Notes under the pieces: model-generated
Databases searched by the model: none
Told to the model about the DNA's origin: nothing
Seen by the model: the letters and a program-made list of their open reading frames with translations, nothing else
Shown here: piece by piece, positions 51,492 through 60,633 of the stretch
How positions within the stretch are numbered: the stretch's first letter is position 1
Layout: every line of letters starts with the position of its first letter
Source: [Mycobacterium] manitobense
Lineage (GTDB): Bacteria; Actinomycetota; Actinomycetes; Mycobacteriales; Mycobacteriaceae
Direction: 5' to 3'
Length of the DNA: 64,000 nt
Assembly (NCBI RefSeq): GCF_025821665.1
Contig: NZ_JACKSJ010000098.1
Span: 24,223 to 88,222, forward strand
Made by a program: the position numbers and the translations under genes

Positions 51492-52432
51492 GCTCGCCCT
51501 TCGAGCTGCAGGCCGGCGACACCAACGCCATCGGGCGGGCACTCGCCCTGCTCGGCGACGAGTGGACCCTGCTGCTGGTGCGCGAATCACTGCTAGGGGC
51601 AACTCGATTCAGCGACTTCGCGGTACTGCCGATCTCCAACGCCGTGCTCACGAGCCGGCTGCAGGCCATGGTCCGCGACGGGCTGCTGCAGCGCGAGATC
51701 TACCAGCAGCAGCCACTGCGCGCGGGATACGTCGCCACGCCGGAGGGCCGCGCGCTGTGGCCGATGCTCGTCGCCATCTGGCAGTGGGAACGCACGTGGT
51801 CCGACCACCGCATTGACGCGCTGCCCGACATGCACCACCGCGACTGTGGCCACGACTTCTCACCCGTCCTGCACTGTGCGCACTGCGGTGAGACCGTCGA
51901 GTCACAGGACATCGCCGGGCAGTGGGGGCCGAGCGGCGGCTGGCAGCGCTCGGTGCCGCGGGCCGCCACCCGGCGGCGCACAGGCAGCGACCCCGCCGGC
52001 CTGTTCCCCGACACGATGGCCATCGTCGGCAACCGGTGGTCCTCGGCGGTGATCGGCGCCGCGTTCCTGGGCACCAGACGGTTCAGCGACTTCCAGAACC
52101 GACTCGAGGCGCCCGGTGCGCTGATCGCCGACCGGCTGCGGGTGTTCTGCGACATCGGCGTGCTGCAGGCCGCCGCCCACCCGAAGCGCGCCGACTGGTC
52201 GGAGTACCACCTGACGCCCAAGGGGCGGGCGTTCTTCCCCGTCGTCGCGACGGCGATCCACTGGGCGCAGGCCCATTACTCGTCACCCGAGGGGCCGGCG
52301 CTGCTGATGACCCACGACGGCCACCACTTCACGCCGCAGCTGGCGTGCGACCAGTGCTCGGCGGCGCTGACGGGCGACGGCATCGAGGTGCATCCGGTCG
52401 ACGGTGACGCCGTCGACCTCGGCTCTGCCTGA
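51488..52432 (+). CDS. Double-domain HxlR-type transcriptional regulator
   Basis: 314 residues from ATG 51488. Two HxlR winged-helix domains lie in tandem. The first is AIGRALALLGDEWTLLLVRE with LPISNAVLTSRLQAMV; the second is DTMAIVGNRWSSAVIGAAFL with RRFSDFQNRLEAPGALIADR. Each is followed by a Cys/His-rich segment (HRDCGHDFSPVLHCAHCGE; FTPQLACDQCSAAL) that could bind zinc. Most HxlR proteins have one domain of about 110 residues and act as dimers; this one is a covalent pair. It overlaps the carotenoid oxygenase stop and probably regulates it. Confidence 0.85.
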   Translation: MSSPFELQAGDTNAIGRALALLGDEWTLLLVRESLLGATRFSDFAVLPISNAVLTSRLQAMVRDGLLQREIYQQQPLRAGYVATPEGRALWPMLVAIWQWERTWSDHRIDALPDMHHRDCGHDFSPVLHCAHCGETVESQDIAGQWGPSGGWQRSVPRAATRRRTGSDPAGLFPDTMAIVGNRWSSAVIGAAFLGTRRFSDFQNRLEAPGALIADRLRVFCDIGVLQAAAHPKRADWSEYHLTPKGRAFFPVVATAIHWAQAHYSSPEGPALLMTHDGHHFTPQLACDQCSAALTGDGIEVHPVDGDAVDLGSA

Positions 52433-52504
52433 GTCGGGATGAATCCGCGAGCGGCCATCCGTTCTGGCGGTCGAGAAGGACGCCACAGCGGAAGGAACGC
52501 CATC

Positions 52505-53260
52505 ATGAAGATCGTCGTCATCGGAGGAACCGGCCTCATCGGCCGCAAAGTCGTGCAGGAACTGACCGAACACGGCCACGACGCCATCTCCGCCTCGCCG
52601 AGCAGCGGCGTGAACACCGTGACCGGGGAGGGCCTCGCCGACGTCTTCACCGGCGCCGACGTCGTCGTCGACGTCTCCAACTCACCGACCCTCGACGACG
52701 CGGCAATGGACTTCTTCACCGCCGCGACCACCAACGTGCTCGCCGCCGAGGCTGCGGCCGGCGTCAAGCACCACGTGGTGCTTTCGGTGGTGGGCACCGA
52801 CCGGCTGGCCCCGCAGAGCGGCTACTTCAAGGCCAAGCTCGCCCAGGAGAAGCTCATCGCCTCCGGCGCAACGCCTTACACGATCGTGCATGCCACCCAG
52901 TTCTTCGAGTTCGTCGGCACCATCGCCGACTCGGCGACCGAGGGCGACACGGTCCGGCTGCCGAACGCGAAGTGGCAGCCGATGGCGTCGGCCGATGTCG
53001 CCGAGGCCGTCGCGATCGCCGCCGTGGGTGAGCCGCAGAACCGCATCGTCGAGATCGGCGGGCCCGAGCGATTCGGCCTCGACGAGCTCGTCCGCACCGC
53101 GCTGGCCGCCAAGGGTGACCCGCGCACGGTCGTCACCGACCCGGCGGCGCGCTACTGGGGTGTGGACATCGAGGACGACACCCTGGTGCCCGGCGACGGC
53201 GCGACCCTGTTCGACACCCGCTTCGCCGACTGGGTCCGCGAGACGGTCGCCTCCCGGTAG
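52505..53260 (+). CDS. NmrA-like NAD(P)-binding reductase
   Basis: 251 residues from ATG 52505 with GGAAGGA upstream. The N-terminal MKIVVIGGTGLIGRKVVQEL is the Gly-rich Rossmann motif, followed by DVFTGADVVVDVSNSPTL, HHVVLSVVGTDRLA, YFKAKLAQEKL, YTIVHATQFFEFVG and IVEIGGPERFGLDEL. This is the atypical SDR/NmrA group acting as quinone reductase or redox sensor. It is convergent with the PPOX gene; the stop codons are a few bases apart. Confidence 0.85.
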   Translation: MKIVVIGGTGLIGRKVVQELTEHGHDAISASPSSGVNTVTGEGLADVFTGADVVVDVSNSPTLDDAAMDFFTAATTNVLAAEAAAGVKHHVVLSVVGTDRLAPQSGYFKAKLAQEKLIASGATPYTIVHATQFFEFVGTIADSATEGDTVRLPNAKWQPMASADVAEAVAIAAVGEPQNRIVEIGGPERFGLDELVRTALAAKGDPRTVVTDPAARYWGVDIEDDTLVPGDGATLFDTRFADWVRETVASR

Positions 53261-53263
53261 CCG

Positions 53264-53692
53264 TCAGTCGGCGACGTCGAACGCCGCGATCACCTTGGTC
53301 GGGGCGATCCGGACGACGAGCTCACCGGGGACGCCGTTGCGGGCTCCGTACTGCGGACCGAGTTCCTCGCCCATGTAGCGCGTCGCGATCCGCGTCGCGA
53401 TGTCGCGGATGTCGGGATCGTCGTCGGTGAGCGCCGCGGTGCCCTGGACCTGGACGAAGGAGAACGGCGGCCGTTCGTCGTCGACGAGGAGCACCACTCG
53501 CGGATCACGTTGCAGCGCACGGCCCTTCGCGGTGCTCTTCCCGGTGTTGATCACTAGCTGCCCGCCTTCGACGAGGAACCAGACGGGTGCGATGAGGGGC
53601 CTGCCGTCGGCCGCGACATAGCCGAGCTTGCCGGTGCGGGTGCCCTCGGACAGGAACGCAATGACCTCTTCGCTCAACGAATCGGATGCCAT
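53264..53692 (-). CDS. PPOX class F420-dependent oxidoreductase
   Basis: 142 residues from ATG 53692. LSEEVIAFLSEGTRTGKLG, DGRPLIAPVWFLVEGGQLV, INTGKSTAKGRALQRDPRV and VLLVDDERPPFSFVQVQGT are typical of the F420/flavin-binding split-barrel family. Members reduce small organic substrates using F420. Length is normal and, unlike the gene at 45542, it is intact. Confidence 0.85.
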   Translation of the reverse strand: MASDSLSEEVIAFLSEGTRTGKLGYVAADGRPLIAPVWFLVEGGQLVINTGKSTAKGRALQRDPRVVLLVDDERPPFSFVQVQGTAALTDDDPDIRDIATRIATRYMGEELGPQYGARNGVPGELVVRIAPTKVIAAFDVAD

Positions 53693-53730
53693 CTGGCCAT
53701 GATGCCCGAGAGGCGCACCGCTGTCCCCGA

Positions 53731-54699
53731 TCAGTCGCGGCGACCCGTTGGGATGGTCCAGTACGCGCCGACCGGAAGCTCGATCTCCGCCGCCACGCCG
53801 TCGACGATGTCCAGGAAATGACGGGTGGGCGGCGCCGGTCGTCGCCGGGTGTCGCGCAGCACCCCGATCCGGCGGGTCACGGGTTCGCCGGCCATCGGTC
53901 GGGTGGTCACCCCCGGGACTGTCATCAGAGGAAGGACGAAGCCGGGCGCCGCGGACACCCCGAGGCCCGCGGCGCAGAGGCCGGCGATCGAGGTGACGTT
54001 GCGCGCGCTGATCAGGCGTGCCGGCGTGACGCCGCGGCTTACGAGCGCCTGGTCCACGATCCGGCGTACCGAACTCGTTTCGTCGAAGGCGATGAAGGCC
54101 TCGCCGTTGAGGTCGGTCCAGTCGATGGTCGGCCGGTCGAGCAGGCGGTGGCCGTCGGACAGCACGCAGTAGAAGTGGTCGACGGCGATGGCGTCGAAGC
54201 GGATCCCGGCCGCCAGCATGGCGGCGCGTAGCGACTCCGGTGGTTCGGCGGTGACCGCCAGATCGACCGCGCCGCTGCGTACGTCGTCGAGCACCTGCCC
54301 GGCGAGCACGTCCTCGACCTCCACCATGATGTCGGGGTGCCGGGCCCTGAACCGGGTGATCATCGGCGGCAGGAGCGAGACGGCGAGCGACGGCAACGCA
54401 GCGAGGCGGAGGACGCCCTTCGTGCCGGACAGGAACGCCGCGAAGTCTGCGGTCTCCTTCGCGTAGCTGTGCAGCACTGCGCGTGCCATCCGGACGAAGT
54501 GCTCGCCTTCGCCGGTCAGCTCGAGTTGCCGCGTGGTGCGCTCGAACAGCCGGACCCCGCAGATCCGTTCGACCTGTGCGACGGTCCGGCTCAGCGACGA
54601 CTGGGTCATCAGCCGGACCTCGGCCGCCCGCGTGAAACTGCGTTCCTCGGCCACGGCGACTATGGCCTCGAGCTGGCTCAACGTCACGTCTATGCGCAC
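53731..54699 (-). CDS. LysR-family transcriptional regulator
   Basis: 322 residues. The N-terminal winged helix is complete (TLSQLEAIVAVAEERSFTRA, MTQSSLSRTVAQVERICG, VRLFERTTRQLELTGEGE), followed by a substrate-binding domain (GVLRLAALPSLAVSLLPPMI, GVTTRPMAGEPVTRRIGVL). It is divergent from the citrate-type transporter gene, the classical LysR arrangement, and two inverted repeats lie between them. It should activate the transporter-AtuA operon in response to its substrate. Confidence 0.88.
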   Translation of the reverse strand: MRIDVTLSQLEAIVAVAEERSFTRAAEVRLMTQSSLSRTVAQVERICGVRLFERTTRQLELTGEGEHFVRMARAVLHSYAKETADFAAFLSGTKGVLRLAALPSLAVSLLPPMITRFRARHPDIMVEVEDVLAGQVLDDVRSGAVDLAVTAEPPESLRAAMLAAGIRFDAIAVDHFYCVLSDGHRLLDRPTIDWTDLNGEAFIAFDETSSVRRIVDQALVSRGVTPARLISARNVTSIAGLCAAGLGVSAAPGFVLPLMTVPGVTTRPMAGEPVTRRIGVLRDTRRRPAPPTRHFLDIVDGVAAEIELPVGAYWTIPTGRRD

Positions 54700-54704
54700 A
54701 GCTC

Positions 54705-54760
54705 ATGAATCTATGCCGTATTCATGTTGGACGCGAGTAGGTCGACCGTCCCATACTCGC
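54705..54760. promoter_or_regulatory. Two inverted repeats in the LysR/transporter divergent promoter
   Basis: ATGAAT (54705-54710) with ATTCAT (54720-54725), nine nt apart, fits the T-N11-A form of a LysR recognition site. A second repeat, GCGAGTA (54733-54739) with TACTCGC (54754-54760), lies eight bases further. The pair may be the recognition and activation sites of the neighbouring LysR protein. Confidence 0.6.
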
Positions 54761-54792
54761 TACGAAATGTGATCGGCATTACAGGAGCAGAG

Positions 54793-56130
54793 ATGACGGC
54801 GACGCTCGGATTCTTGACGATAGGCACGTTCCTCGCGCTGACGTTGTGGACGCGGGCCTCGGTGCTGGTCTGTCTGGTGCTGGTGCCCATCGTCTTCGCC
54901 CTCATCGGTGGCCACGGCGGACAGCTCGGCGAGTTCATCGGCGAAGGGGTGCTCAAGGTCGCGCCCGTCGCCGTGATGATCGCCTTCGCGGTGCTCTACT
55001 TCAGCCTGATGGTGGACCTGGGGCTGTTCGACCCAGTGATCAAGCGGGTCGTCTCGTGGGCCGGCGGCGACCCCATGAAGATCACCGTCGGCACGGCGCT
55101 CGTCACCCTGCTCGTGGCACTCGACGGCGACGGCGCGTCGACCTTCCTGATCACGGTCTCGGCGTTCCTGCCCATCTACAAGCGGATCGGGATGCGGCCG
55201 CTGGTGCTCACCGGCGTGGTGGCGCTGGCAGCGGGTGTGATGAACATGATCCCGTGGGGTGGGCCGACGGTGCGCGCCATGGCCTCGCTCGACTTGTCCA
55301 ACGCCGACCTGTTCATCCCGGTCCTGCCTGCGATGGGCGCAGGCATCGCGTGGGTCCTGCTCGCCGCCTACCTGATCGGGCGCCGCGAGCGGTCCAAAAT
55401 CGGGGTCTGCGACATCGAGGACGCGGCGGCCGATCTGCCGTCGACCAAGCCGGCCGGCGGCCCGGGAACAGTGCATGAGGACGACCTCTCCACCCGGCGG
55501 CGGGTGATCGAGCGGGTGAGGCAGGTCTTCAACGTCGTGCTGACCCTTGCCCTGGTCGTCGTGCTGCTTTTCCAGCTGATGCCGCTGGAGGTGGCGTTCG
55601 TCATCGCGTTCGCTCTCGCGGTGGCAGTGAATGTGCCGAACTGGCAACAACAGCGAGAGCTGTTCGAGCGGCACGGCGGCAATGTCGTGCTGGTGGTGTC
55701 GATGATCTTCGCGGCCGGTGTGCTGACCGGCATCCTCGCCGGAACCGGGATGATCGAGGCGATGGCGCAGGCACTGGTGGGCATCGTGCCCGACAGCTCG
55801 GCCGGCCTGCTGCCCGTGATCACGGCCATCGTGTCGATGCCGCTGAGCCTCGTCTTCACCCCCGACGCTTTCTACTTCGGCGTCCTGCCCGTACTCGCCG
55901 AGACCACGGCGTCCTTCGGCGGGGATCCTGCGGAGATCGGCCGCGCCGCGATCCTCGGTCAGATGACGACGGGCTTCCCGCTCAGCCCATTGACGGCATC
56001 CACCTTCATCCTCGTCGGCATGGCGCAGGTGGAGTTGGGTAAGCACCAGCGCTACATCTTCCTGTGGGCCTTCGCCACAACGCTCGTCATGACCGCGGTG
56101 GCCCTGCTCACCGGCGCGCTGAGCCTGTAG
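54793..56130 (+). CDS. CitMHS-type citrate/divalent-metal transporter
   Basis: 445 residues from ATG 54793 with ACAGGAG upstream. About twelve membrane helices. The segments LVALDGDGASTFLITVSAFL, GVMNMIPWGGPTVRAMASL, MSLPLSLVFTPDAFYFG-type and ILGQMTTGFPLSPLTASTFI are typical of the CitMHS family (proton/citrate-metal symport). The loop around residues 215-250 is hydrophilic. It is the first gene of an operon with the two AtuA-type genes (19-bp gap), so the operon imports and processes an organic acid. Confidence 0.85.
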   Translation: MTATLGFLTIGTFLALTLWTRASVLVCLVLVPIVFALIGGHGGQLGEFIGEGVLKVAPVAVMIAFAVLYFSLMVDLGLFDPVIKRVVSWAGGDPMKITVGTALVTLLVALDGDGASTFLITVSAFLPIYKRIGMRPLVLTGVVALAAGVMNMIPWGGPTVRAMASLDLSNADLFIPVLPAMGAGIAWVLLAAYLIGRRERSKIGVCDIEDAAADLPSTKPAGGPGTVHEDDLSTRRRVIERVRQVFNVVLTLALVVVLLFQLMPLEVAFVIAFALAVAVNVPNWQQQRELFERHGGNVVLVVSMIFAAGVLTGILAGTGMIEAMAQALVGIVPDSSAGLLPVITAIVSMPLSLVFTPDAFYFGVLPVLAETTASFGGDPAEIGRAAILGQMTTGFPLSPLTASTFILVGMAQVELGKHQRYIFLWAFATTLVMTAVALLTGALSL

Positions 56131-56149
56131 AGACGAGAGGACGACGTCA

Positions 56150-57460
56150 GTGAGCGACACCGTTCGGATCGGATCAGGTGCGGGGTTCGCCGGGGACCGC
56201 ATCGACGCGGCGGTCGACCTGGTGCGCGACGGCGCGTTGAACGACCTCGTGCTGGAATGCCTGGCCGAACGCACCATCGCGCTCGCCCACTCACGGCGGC
56301 GCGTCGACCCCTCGCGTGGCTACGATCTGCACGCGGAGCAGCGATTCCGGGCGCTGCTGCCCGAGGCGATTCCGCGCGGGGTCCGGATCCTGAGCAACCT
56401 GGGTGCGGCCAATCCGCCTGCGGCTGGCCGGCTGGCTCTGCGGGTGGCCGAGGAGTACGGGCTGCGCTGCCGGGTCGCCGTCGTCACCGGCGACGACGTG
56501 CTCGACCTCATCGATCACGAGGCGCCTGCCCTCGAGGACGGCAAACCACTGTCGTCGCACGGCGAAATCGTATCGGCCAACGCCTATCTGGGCGCCGACA
56601 GCCTGCTGGCGGGACTGCGGGCGGGCGCCGACGTGGTGATCACTGGCCGGGTGGCCGATCCGTCGCTCTTCGTCGCGGCGCTCATCGACAGGTTCGGGTG
56701 GGACATCGACGATGAGGACATGATGGCCGCCGCCACCCTGGCCGGGCATCTGCTGGAATGTGGAACTCAGGTCAGCGGCGGTTATTTCGCCGACCCCGGC
56801 TACAAATCGGTCCCCGGGCTGGACGTCCTCGGGCTGCCCTTCGCGGACATCGCCCGTGACGGCACGATGACGATCGGCAAGCTCGACGGCACCGGCGGCC
56901 TGATCGACCGGAGAACCGTACGCGAGCAACTGCTCTACGAACTCGGCGATCCCGGGGCGTACAAGACCCCGGACGTCACCCTCGACGTCTACGGCGTCGC
57001 ACTGAAGGAAGTGGCACCGGACCGCGTGCATGTCGGCGGCGCGGTAGGGCGGCGCCGGCCTGAGGAATTGAAGGTCAGCGTCGGGTATCGAGCCGGCTTC
57101 CGTGGCGAAGCGGAGATCTCCTATGCCGGACTCGGCTGCGTCGACCGCGCCCGTCTGGCGGGTGACATTGCGGCGGCACGGATTCGGCGCAGCGGAATCG
57201 ACCCGCGCATCGACCTGATCGGCACCCTGGACACCCCGAACTCGATGTCGAACGGCGAATGCCGGCTACGGGTCGCCGCCATGACCGACTCTTCCGATCA
57301 CGCCGAACACGTGACCCGCGAAGTCGAGTCGCTCTATCTCAACGGGCCCGCCGGCGGCGGGGGAGTCCGGACCACGGTCACCGACGTCATCGGCATCCTG
57401 TCTACGTTCATCGACAGAAACGACGTCGTCTCGCACACAGAAGTTCTGGAGACAACATGA
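56150..57460 (+). CDS. AtuA-like protein (DUF1446)
   Basis: 436 residues from GTG 56150. VRIGSGAGFAGDRIDAAVDL, DLVLECLAERTIALAHSRR, LSNLGAANPPAAGRLAL, SANAYLGADSLLAGLRAGAD, VITGRVADPSLFVAAL and GHLLECGTQVSGGYFADP are hallmark segments of DUF1446/AtuA, named from acyclic terpene utilisation; the biochemical role is not firmly known. Its stop overlaps the next start by 4 nt (ATGA). In this operon it is paired with a CitMHS transporter. Confidence 0.85.
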   Translation: MSDTVRIGSGAGFAGDRIDAAVDLVRDGALNDLVLECLAERTIALAHSRRRVDPSRGYDLHAEQRFRALLPEAIPRGVRILSNLGAANPPAAGRLALRVAEEYGLRCRVAVVTGDDVLDLIDHEAPALEDGKPLSSHGEIVSANAYLGADSLLAGLRAGADVVITGRVADPSLFVAALIDRFGWDIDDEDMMAAATLAGHLLECGTQVSGGYFADPGYKSVPGLDVLGLPFADIARDGTMTIGKLDGTGGLIDRRTVREQLLYELGDPGAYKTPDVTLDVYGVALKEVAPDRVHVGGAVGRRRPEELKVSVGYRAGFRGEAEISYAGLGCVDRARLAGDIAAARIRRSGIDPRIDLIGTLDTPNSMSNGECRLRVAAMTDSSDHAEHVTREVESLYLNGPAGGGGVRTTVTDVIGILSTFIDRNDVVSHTEVLETT

Positions 57461-57801
57461 CCACTGTGCACCTCCGCGAGATCGCCCATGCGCGCGCGGG
57501 CGACAAGGGCGACACCGCCATCCTGTCGGTGTTTCCCCTCGACGACGAGCACTACCGGTGGCTGGCCGCTCACGTGACCGCCGACCGAGTCCGCGGCCAC
57601 CTCGCGGATCACATCACCGGCAACGTCGTCCGCTACGAAGTCCCCTCGATCTGCGGATTGCAGTTCGTCTGCAGCCATGCACTCGGCGGGGGCGTCACCA
57701 CATCGCTGGCCCTCGACAGTCACGGCAAATCACTCAGCTCCCGGCTACTGGGCATGCGGATCCCCGCACCGCCGACCGGGGCTGACGCCGACGTGGGATA
57801 G
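57457..57801 (+). CDS. Small AtuA-like partner protein
   Basis: 114 residues from ATG 57457. VHLREIAHARAGDKGDTAIL then HITGNVVRYEVPSICGLQFV and HALGGGVTTSLALDSHGKSL match the small domain that in many organisms is fused to or follows the DUF1446 protein. It is translationally coupled to the large partner and presumably acts as its second subunit. It ends 40 bp before the LuxR-type gene. Confidence 0.85.
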   Translation: MTTVHLREIAHARAGDKGDTAILSVFPLDDEHYRWLAAHVTADRVRGHLADHITGNVVRYEVPSICGLQFVCSHALGGGVTTSLALDSHGKSLSSRLLGMRIPAPPTGADADVG

Positions 57802-57841
57802 GCGTACGGTTATCCGCGAAACGAAACCAACGATAGCGCGG

Positions 57842-60625
57842 ATGGCAAACACGGGTCGGGGTCGAGGGCTGCGCGGGCGTGGCGACGAGTGCGAGGAACT
57901 TCGTCGCCTGCTGTCGAGCGCGCGGTCGGGCAGCGGCCAGGTGTTGGTGCTGCGTGGCGAGGCCGGCGCGGGCAAAACCGCACTTCTCGGTTACCTGATC
58001 GATGAGGCCCGCGGCTTCAGCATCACGCATGTCGCGGGCGTGGAGTCCGACATGGAACTCGCGTTCGCCAGCCTCCAGCAACTCTGCGCCTCGCTGATGT
58101 CGCACGTCGAGGGGCTGCCCGAGCCCCAGCGCGACGCGCTCGCGGTGGCGTTCGGCCGCGGCGTCGGGCCGGTGCCCGACCGCTACCTCGTCGGCCTCGC
58201 GGTGCTCAGCCTGCTGGCGGCTGCTGCCGAAGACCAGCCGCTGCTGTGCGTCGTCGACGACGCGCAGTGGCTCGACCAGGTTTCGACACAGGTGCTCGGA
58301 TTCGTCGCGCGTCGGCTGCTCGCCGAACCGGTGGCGCTGGTGTTCGCGGCGCGTGAGCACGGCGCCGAGGTGCTGCACGGACTGCCTGAACTCGAGGTCG
58401 GCGGCCTCCCTGACAGCGACGCCCGTGATCTGCTCGACAGCGTGGTCATCGGACGCATCGACGAGCGGGTGCGTGACCGCATCATCGCCGAGACCCGCGG
58501 CATCCCGCTGGCCGTGCTCGAGGTGCCCCGCAACGTCTCCGCGGCCGAACTCGTCGGCGGCTTCGGCACATCGATCACGCGGCCGTCCGCCGGACACGTC
58601 GAGGAGAGCTTCCTACGCCGCATCATGTTGCTTCCCCGCGACACCCGGCTGCTGGTGCTCGCGGCGGCCGCGGAACCCGTCGGCGACGCCGGATTGCTGC
58701 TGCGTGCCGCCGCCGCGCTGAACATCTCGGTCGACGCGCTGGCACCTGCCGAGGCGGCCGGCATTCTGGAGTTCGGTCCAACCATCCGGTTCCACCACCC
58801 GCTGGTGCGGTCCGCCGCCTACCGTGCGGCGGACCTGACCGATCGCAGGGCGGTACACCGCGCGCTCGCCGAGGTGACCGACCCGCACCTCGACCCGGAC
58901 CGGCGGGCGTGGCACGCGGCCAACGCCGCCGTCGGCCCCGACGACGACATCGCCGCTGAACTCGAGGCCTCGGCCGGCCGGGCGCAGAGCCGCGGCGGGA
59001 TCGCGGCGGCGGCGACCTTCCTCGAGCGTGCCGTGGCCCTCAGCGCCGACCCCCGGCTGCGCGGAGCAAGGGCCGTCGCCGCCGCCAGGGCGAAACGCGA
59101 CGCGGCGGCATATGAAGCGGCATACGAATTGCTCGCGATCGCCGAGTCCAGTCCGCTGAGCGAGTCGCTGAGCGCCGAGATGGCCTGGCTGCGCGCTCAG
59201 ATGGAGTTCACCCGCGGTCGGGGTGGCGCTCCCGGAGCGCCCCAGCTCGCCGCGGCGGCCGCCCAATTGCTCGACGCCGCGCGGCAATTGGAGACGCTCG
59301 ATGACGAATCGGCACGCGAGGCGCACCTCGAGGCGCTGGCGGCGGCGATGTACGCGTCGCAGTGCGCCCCGCCAGGGGCGCTCGTCGTGGCCGCCGAGTC
59401 GGCCCGGCGCGCGGTCGGCCGCGTGGCCGACCCGCACCGCCCCACCGATCTCCTGCTCGGCGGGATGGCCGACCTGATCATCGACGGCCTGACCGCTGGC
59501 GCCGACCGGCTGCGCACCGCACTCGAATCGTGGTGCACCCACGCGCAGCGCAACGACGGCGAGGCGCTGCGCTGGCTGTCGCTGGCGTTCCCGATCGTCC
59601 AGGAATCCGCTGCGGGCGAGCTGTGGGACGACGAGGTGATGCATCGCCTCGCGACCGCCATGGTCCGCAACGTGCGCGACGCGGGCGCGCTCGCCATCCT
59701 GCCGTCCGCCCTCGCGTTCCGTGCGGGCATGCATGTGCTGACCGGTGAATTCGAGCACGCCGCAACCCTTCTCGAAGAGGCCGAGGCGATATCCACCGCG
59801 ACGAACCACAAACCCGTCAAGTACCACCGGCTGCACCTGTCGGCGTGGCGTGGCGATCCGGAGGAGACGGCGGCGCTGATCGACGTCGCCACCGGCATGG
59901 CCACGGCCAAGGGGGAGGGCCGGCTGCGCGGGCTCACCGGGTACACCGCCGCGATCCTGGCCAACGGACTCGGCCGCTACGAGGAGGCGTTTGCCGGCGC
60001 GCGCCGGGCCTGTGAGAGTGACGACCTCGGTTTCTCCGGCTGGTGCCTGCTGGAGCTGACCGAGGCCGCCGCCCACCTCGGCGAGCAGGATGCCGCCGAG
60101 GAGGCGGTGCAGCGGCTCGAGCGGCGCGCCGGTGACAGCGGCACCGAGTGGGGGCTGGGCGCGCTGGCCGGGGCACAGGCGCTGCTCGCCGACAACGACG
60201 ACGCCGACGCGCTGTTCAACGAGGCCATCGATCGCCTGTCGGGCACCAGGGTGGTCGTGCAACTCGCCCGTTCCCACCTGCGCTACGGCGAGTGGCTGCG
60301 CCGCGGAAATCACCGATCGGATGCGCGAAAGCACCTCGGTGACGCGCACGAGATGTTCAGCCGGATGGGGGCGCAGGCGTTCGCGGAACGGGCCCGGCGC
60401 GAGCTGCTGGCCGCCGGTGAGAAGGTGCGCAAGCAGCCGTTGCGCTCGGGCGACGAGCTCACGGCACAGGAGTCGCAGATCGCGCGGCTGGCCGCCGACG
60501 GTCTGACCAACCAGGAGATCGGCGCCCAGCTGTTCCTCAGTACCCACACCGTGGAGTGGCACCTGCGCAAGGTGTTCGTCAAGCTCGGCATCAGCTCGCG
60601 CAGACAGCTGCGCACGATGGCGTAG
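57842..60625 (+). CDS. Large ATP-binding LuxR-family regulator (LAL-type)
   Basis: 927 residues from ATG 57842 (MANTGRGRGLRGRGDECEE). The AAA/NACHT-like N-terminal domain has Walker A RGEAGAGKTAL (Lys45) and a Walker B-type LLCVVDDAQWLD. A long helical TPR-like middle (about 350-860) follows. The last 55 residues form a LuxR helix-turn-helix: LTAQESQIARLAADGLTNQE, IGAQLFLSTHTVEWHLRKVF. Such regulators sense a signal with the helical part, hydrolyse ATP and activate nearby genes. A close paralogue starts at 62834. Confidence 0.85.
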   Translation: MANTGRGRGLRGRGDECEELRRLLSSARSGSGQVLVLRGEAGAGKTALLGYLIDEARGFSITHVAGVESDMELAFASLQQLCASLMSHVEGLPEPQRDALAVAFGRGVGPVPDRYLVGLAVLSLLAAAAEDQPLLCVVDDAQWLDQVSTQVLGFVARRLLAEPVALVFAAREHGAEVLHGLPELEVGGLPDSDARDLLDSVVIGRIDERVRDRIIAETRGIPLAVLEVPRNVSAAELVGGFGTSITRPSAGHVEESFLRRIMLLPRDTRLLVLAAAAEPVGDAGLLLRAAAALNISVDALAPAEAAGILEFGPTIRFHHPLVRSAAYRAADLTDRRAVHRALAEVTDPHLDPDRRAWHAANAAVGPDDDIAAELEASAGRAQSRGGIAAAATFLERAVALSADPRLRGARAVAAARAKRDAAAYEAAYELLAIAESSPLSESLSAEMAWLRAQMEFTRGRGGAPGAPQLAAAAAQLLDAARQLETLDDESAREAHLEALAAAMYASQCAPPGALVVAAESARRAVGRVADPHRPTDLLLGGMADLIIDGLTAGADRLRTALESWCTHAQRNDGEALRWLSLAFPIVQESAAGELWDDEVMHRLATAMVRNVRDAGALAILPSALAFRAGMHVLTGEFEHAATLLEEAEAISTATNHKPVKYHRLHLSAWRGDPEETAALIDVATGMATAKGEGRLRGLTGYTAAILANGLGRYEEAFAGARRACESDDLGFSGWCLLELTEAAAHLGEQDAAEEAVQRLERRAGDSGTEWGLGALAGAQALLADNDDADALFNEAIDRLSGTRVVVQLARSHLRYGEWLRRGNHRSDARKHLGDAHEMFSRMGAQAFAERARRELLAAGEKVRKQPLRSGDELTAQESQIARLAADGLTNQEIGAQLFLSTHTVEWHLRKVFVKLGISSRRQLRTMA

Positions 60626-60633
60626 TTCAGGCA

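Noticed and set aside
54760..56277. 505-codon minus-strand frame opposite the citrate-type transporter
   Set aside because: Arg/His/Asp-rich antisense shadow of a clear membrane protein.
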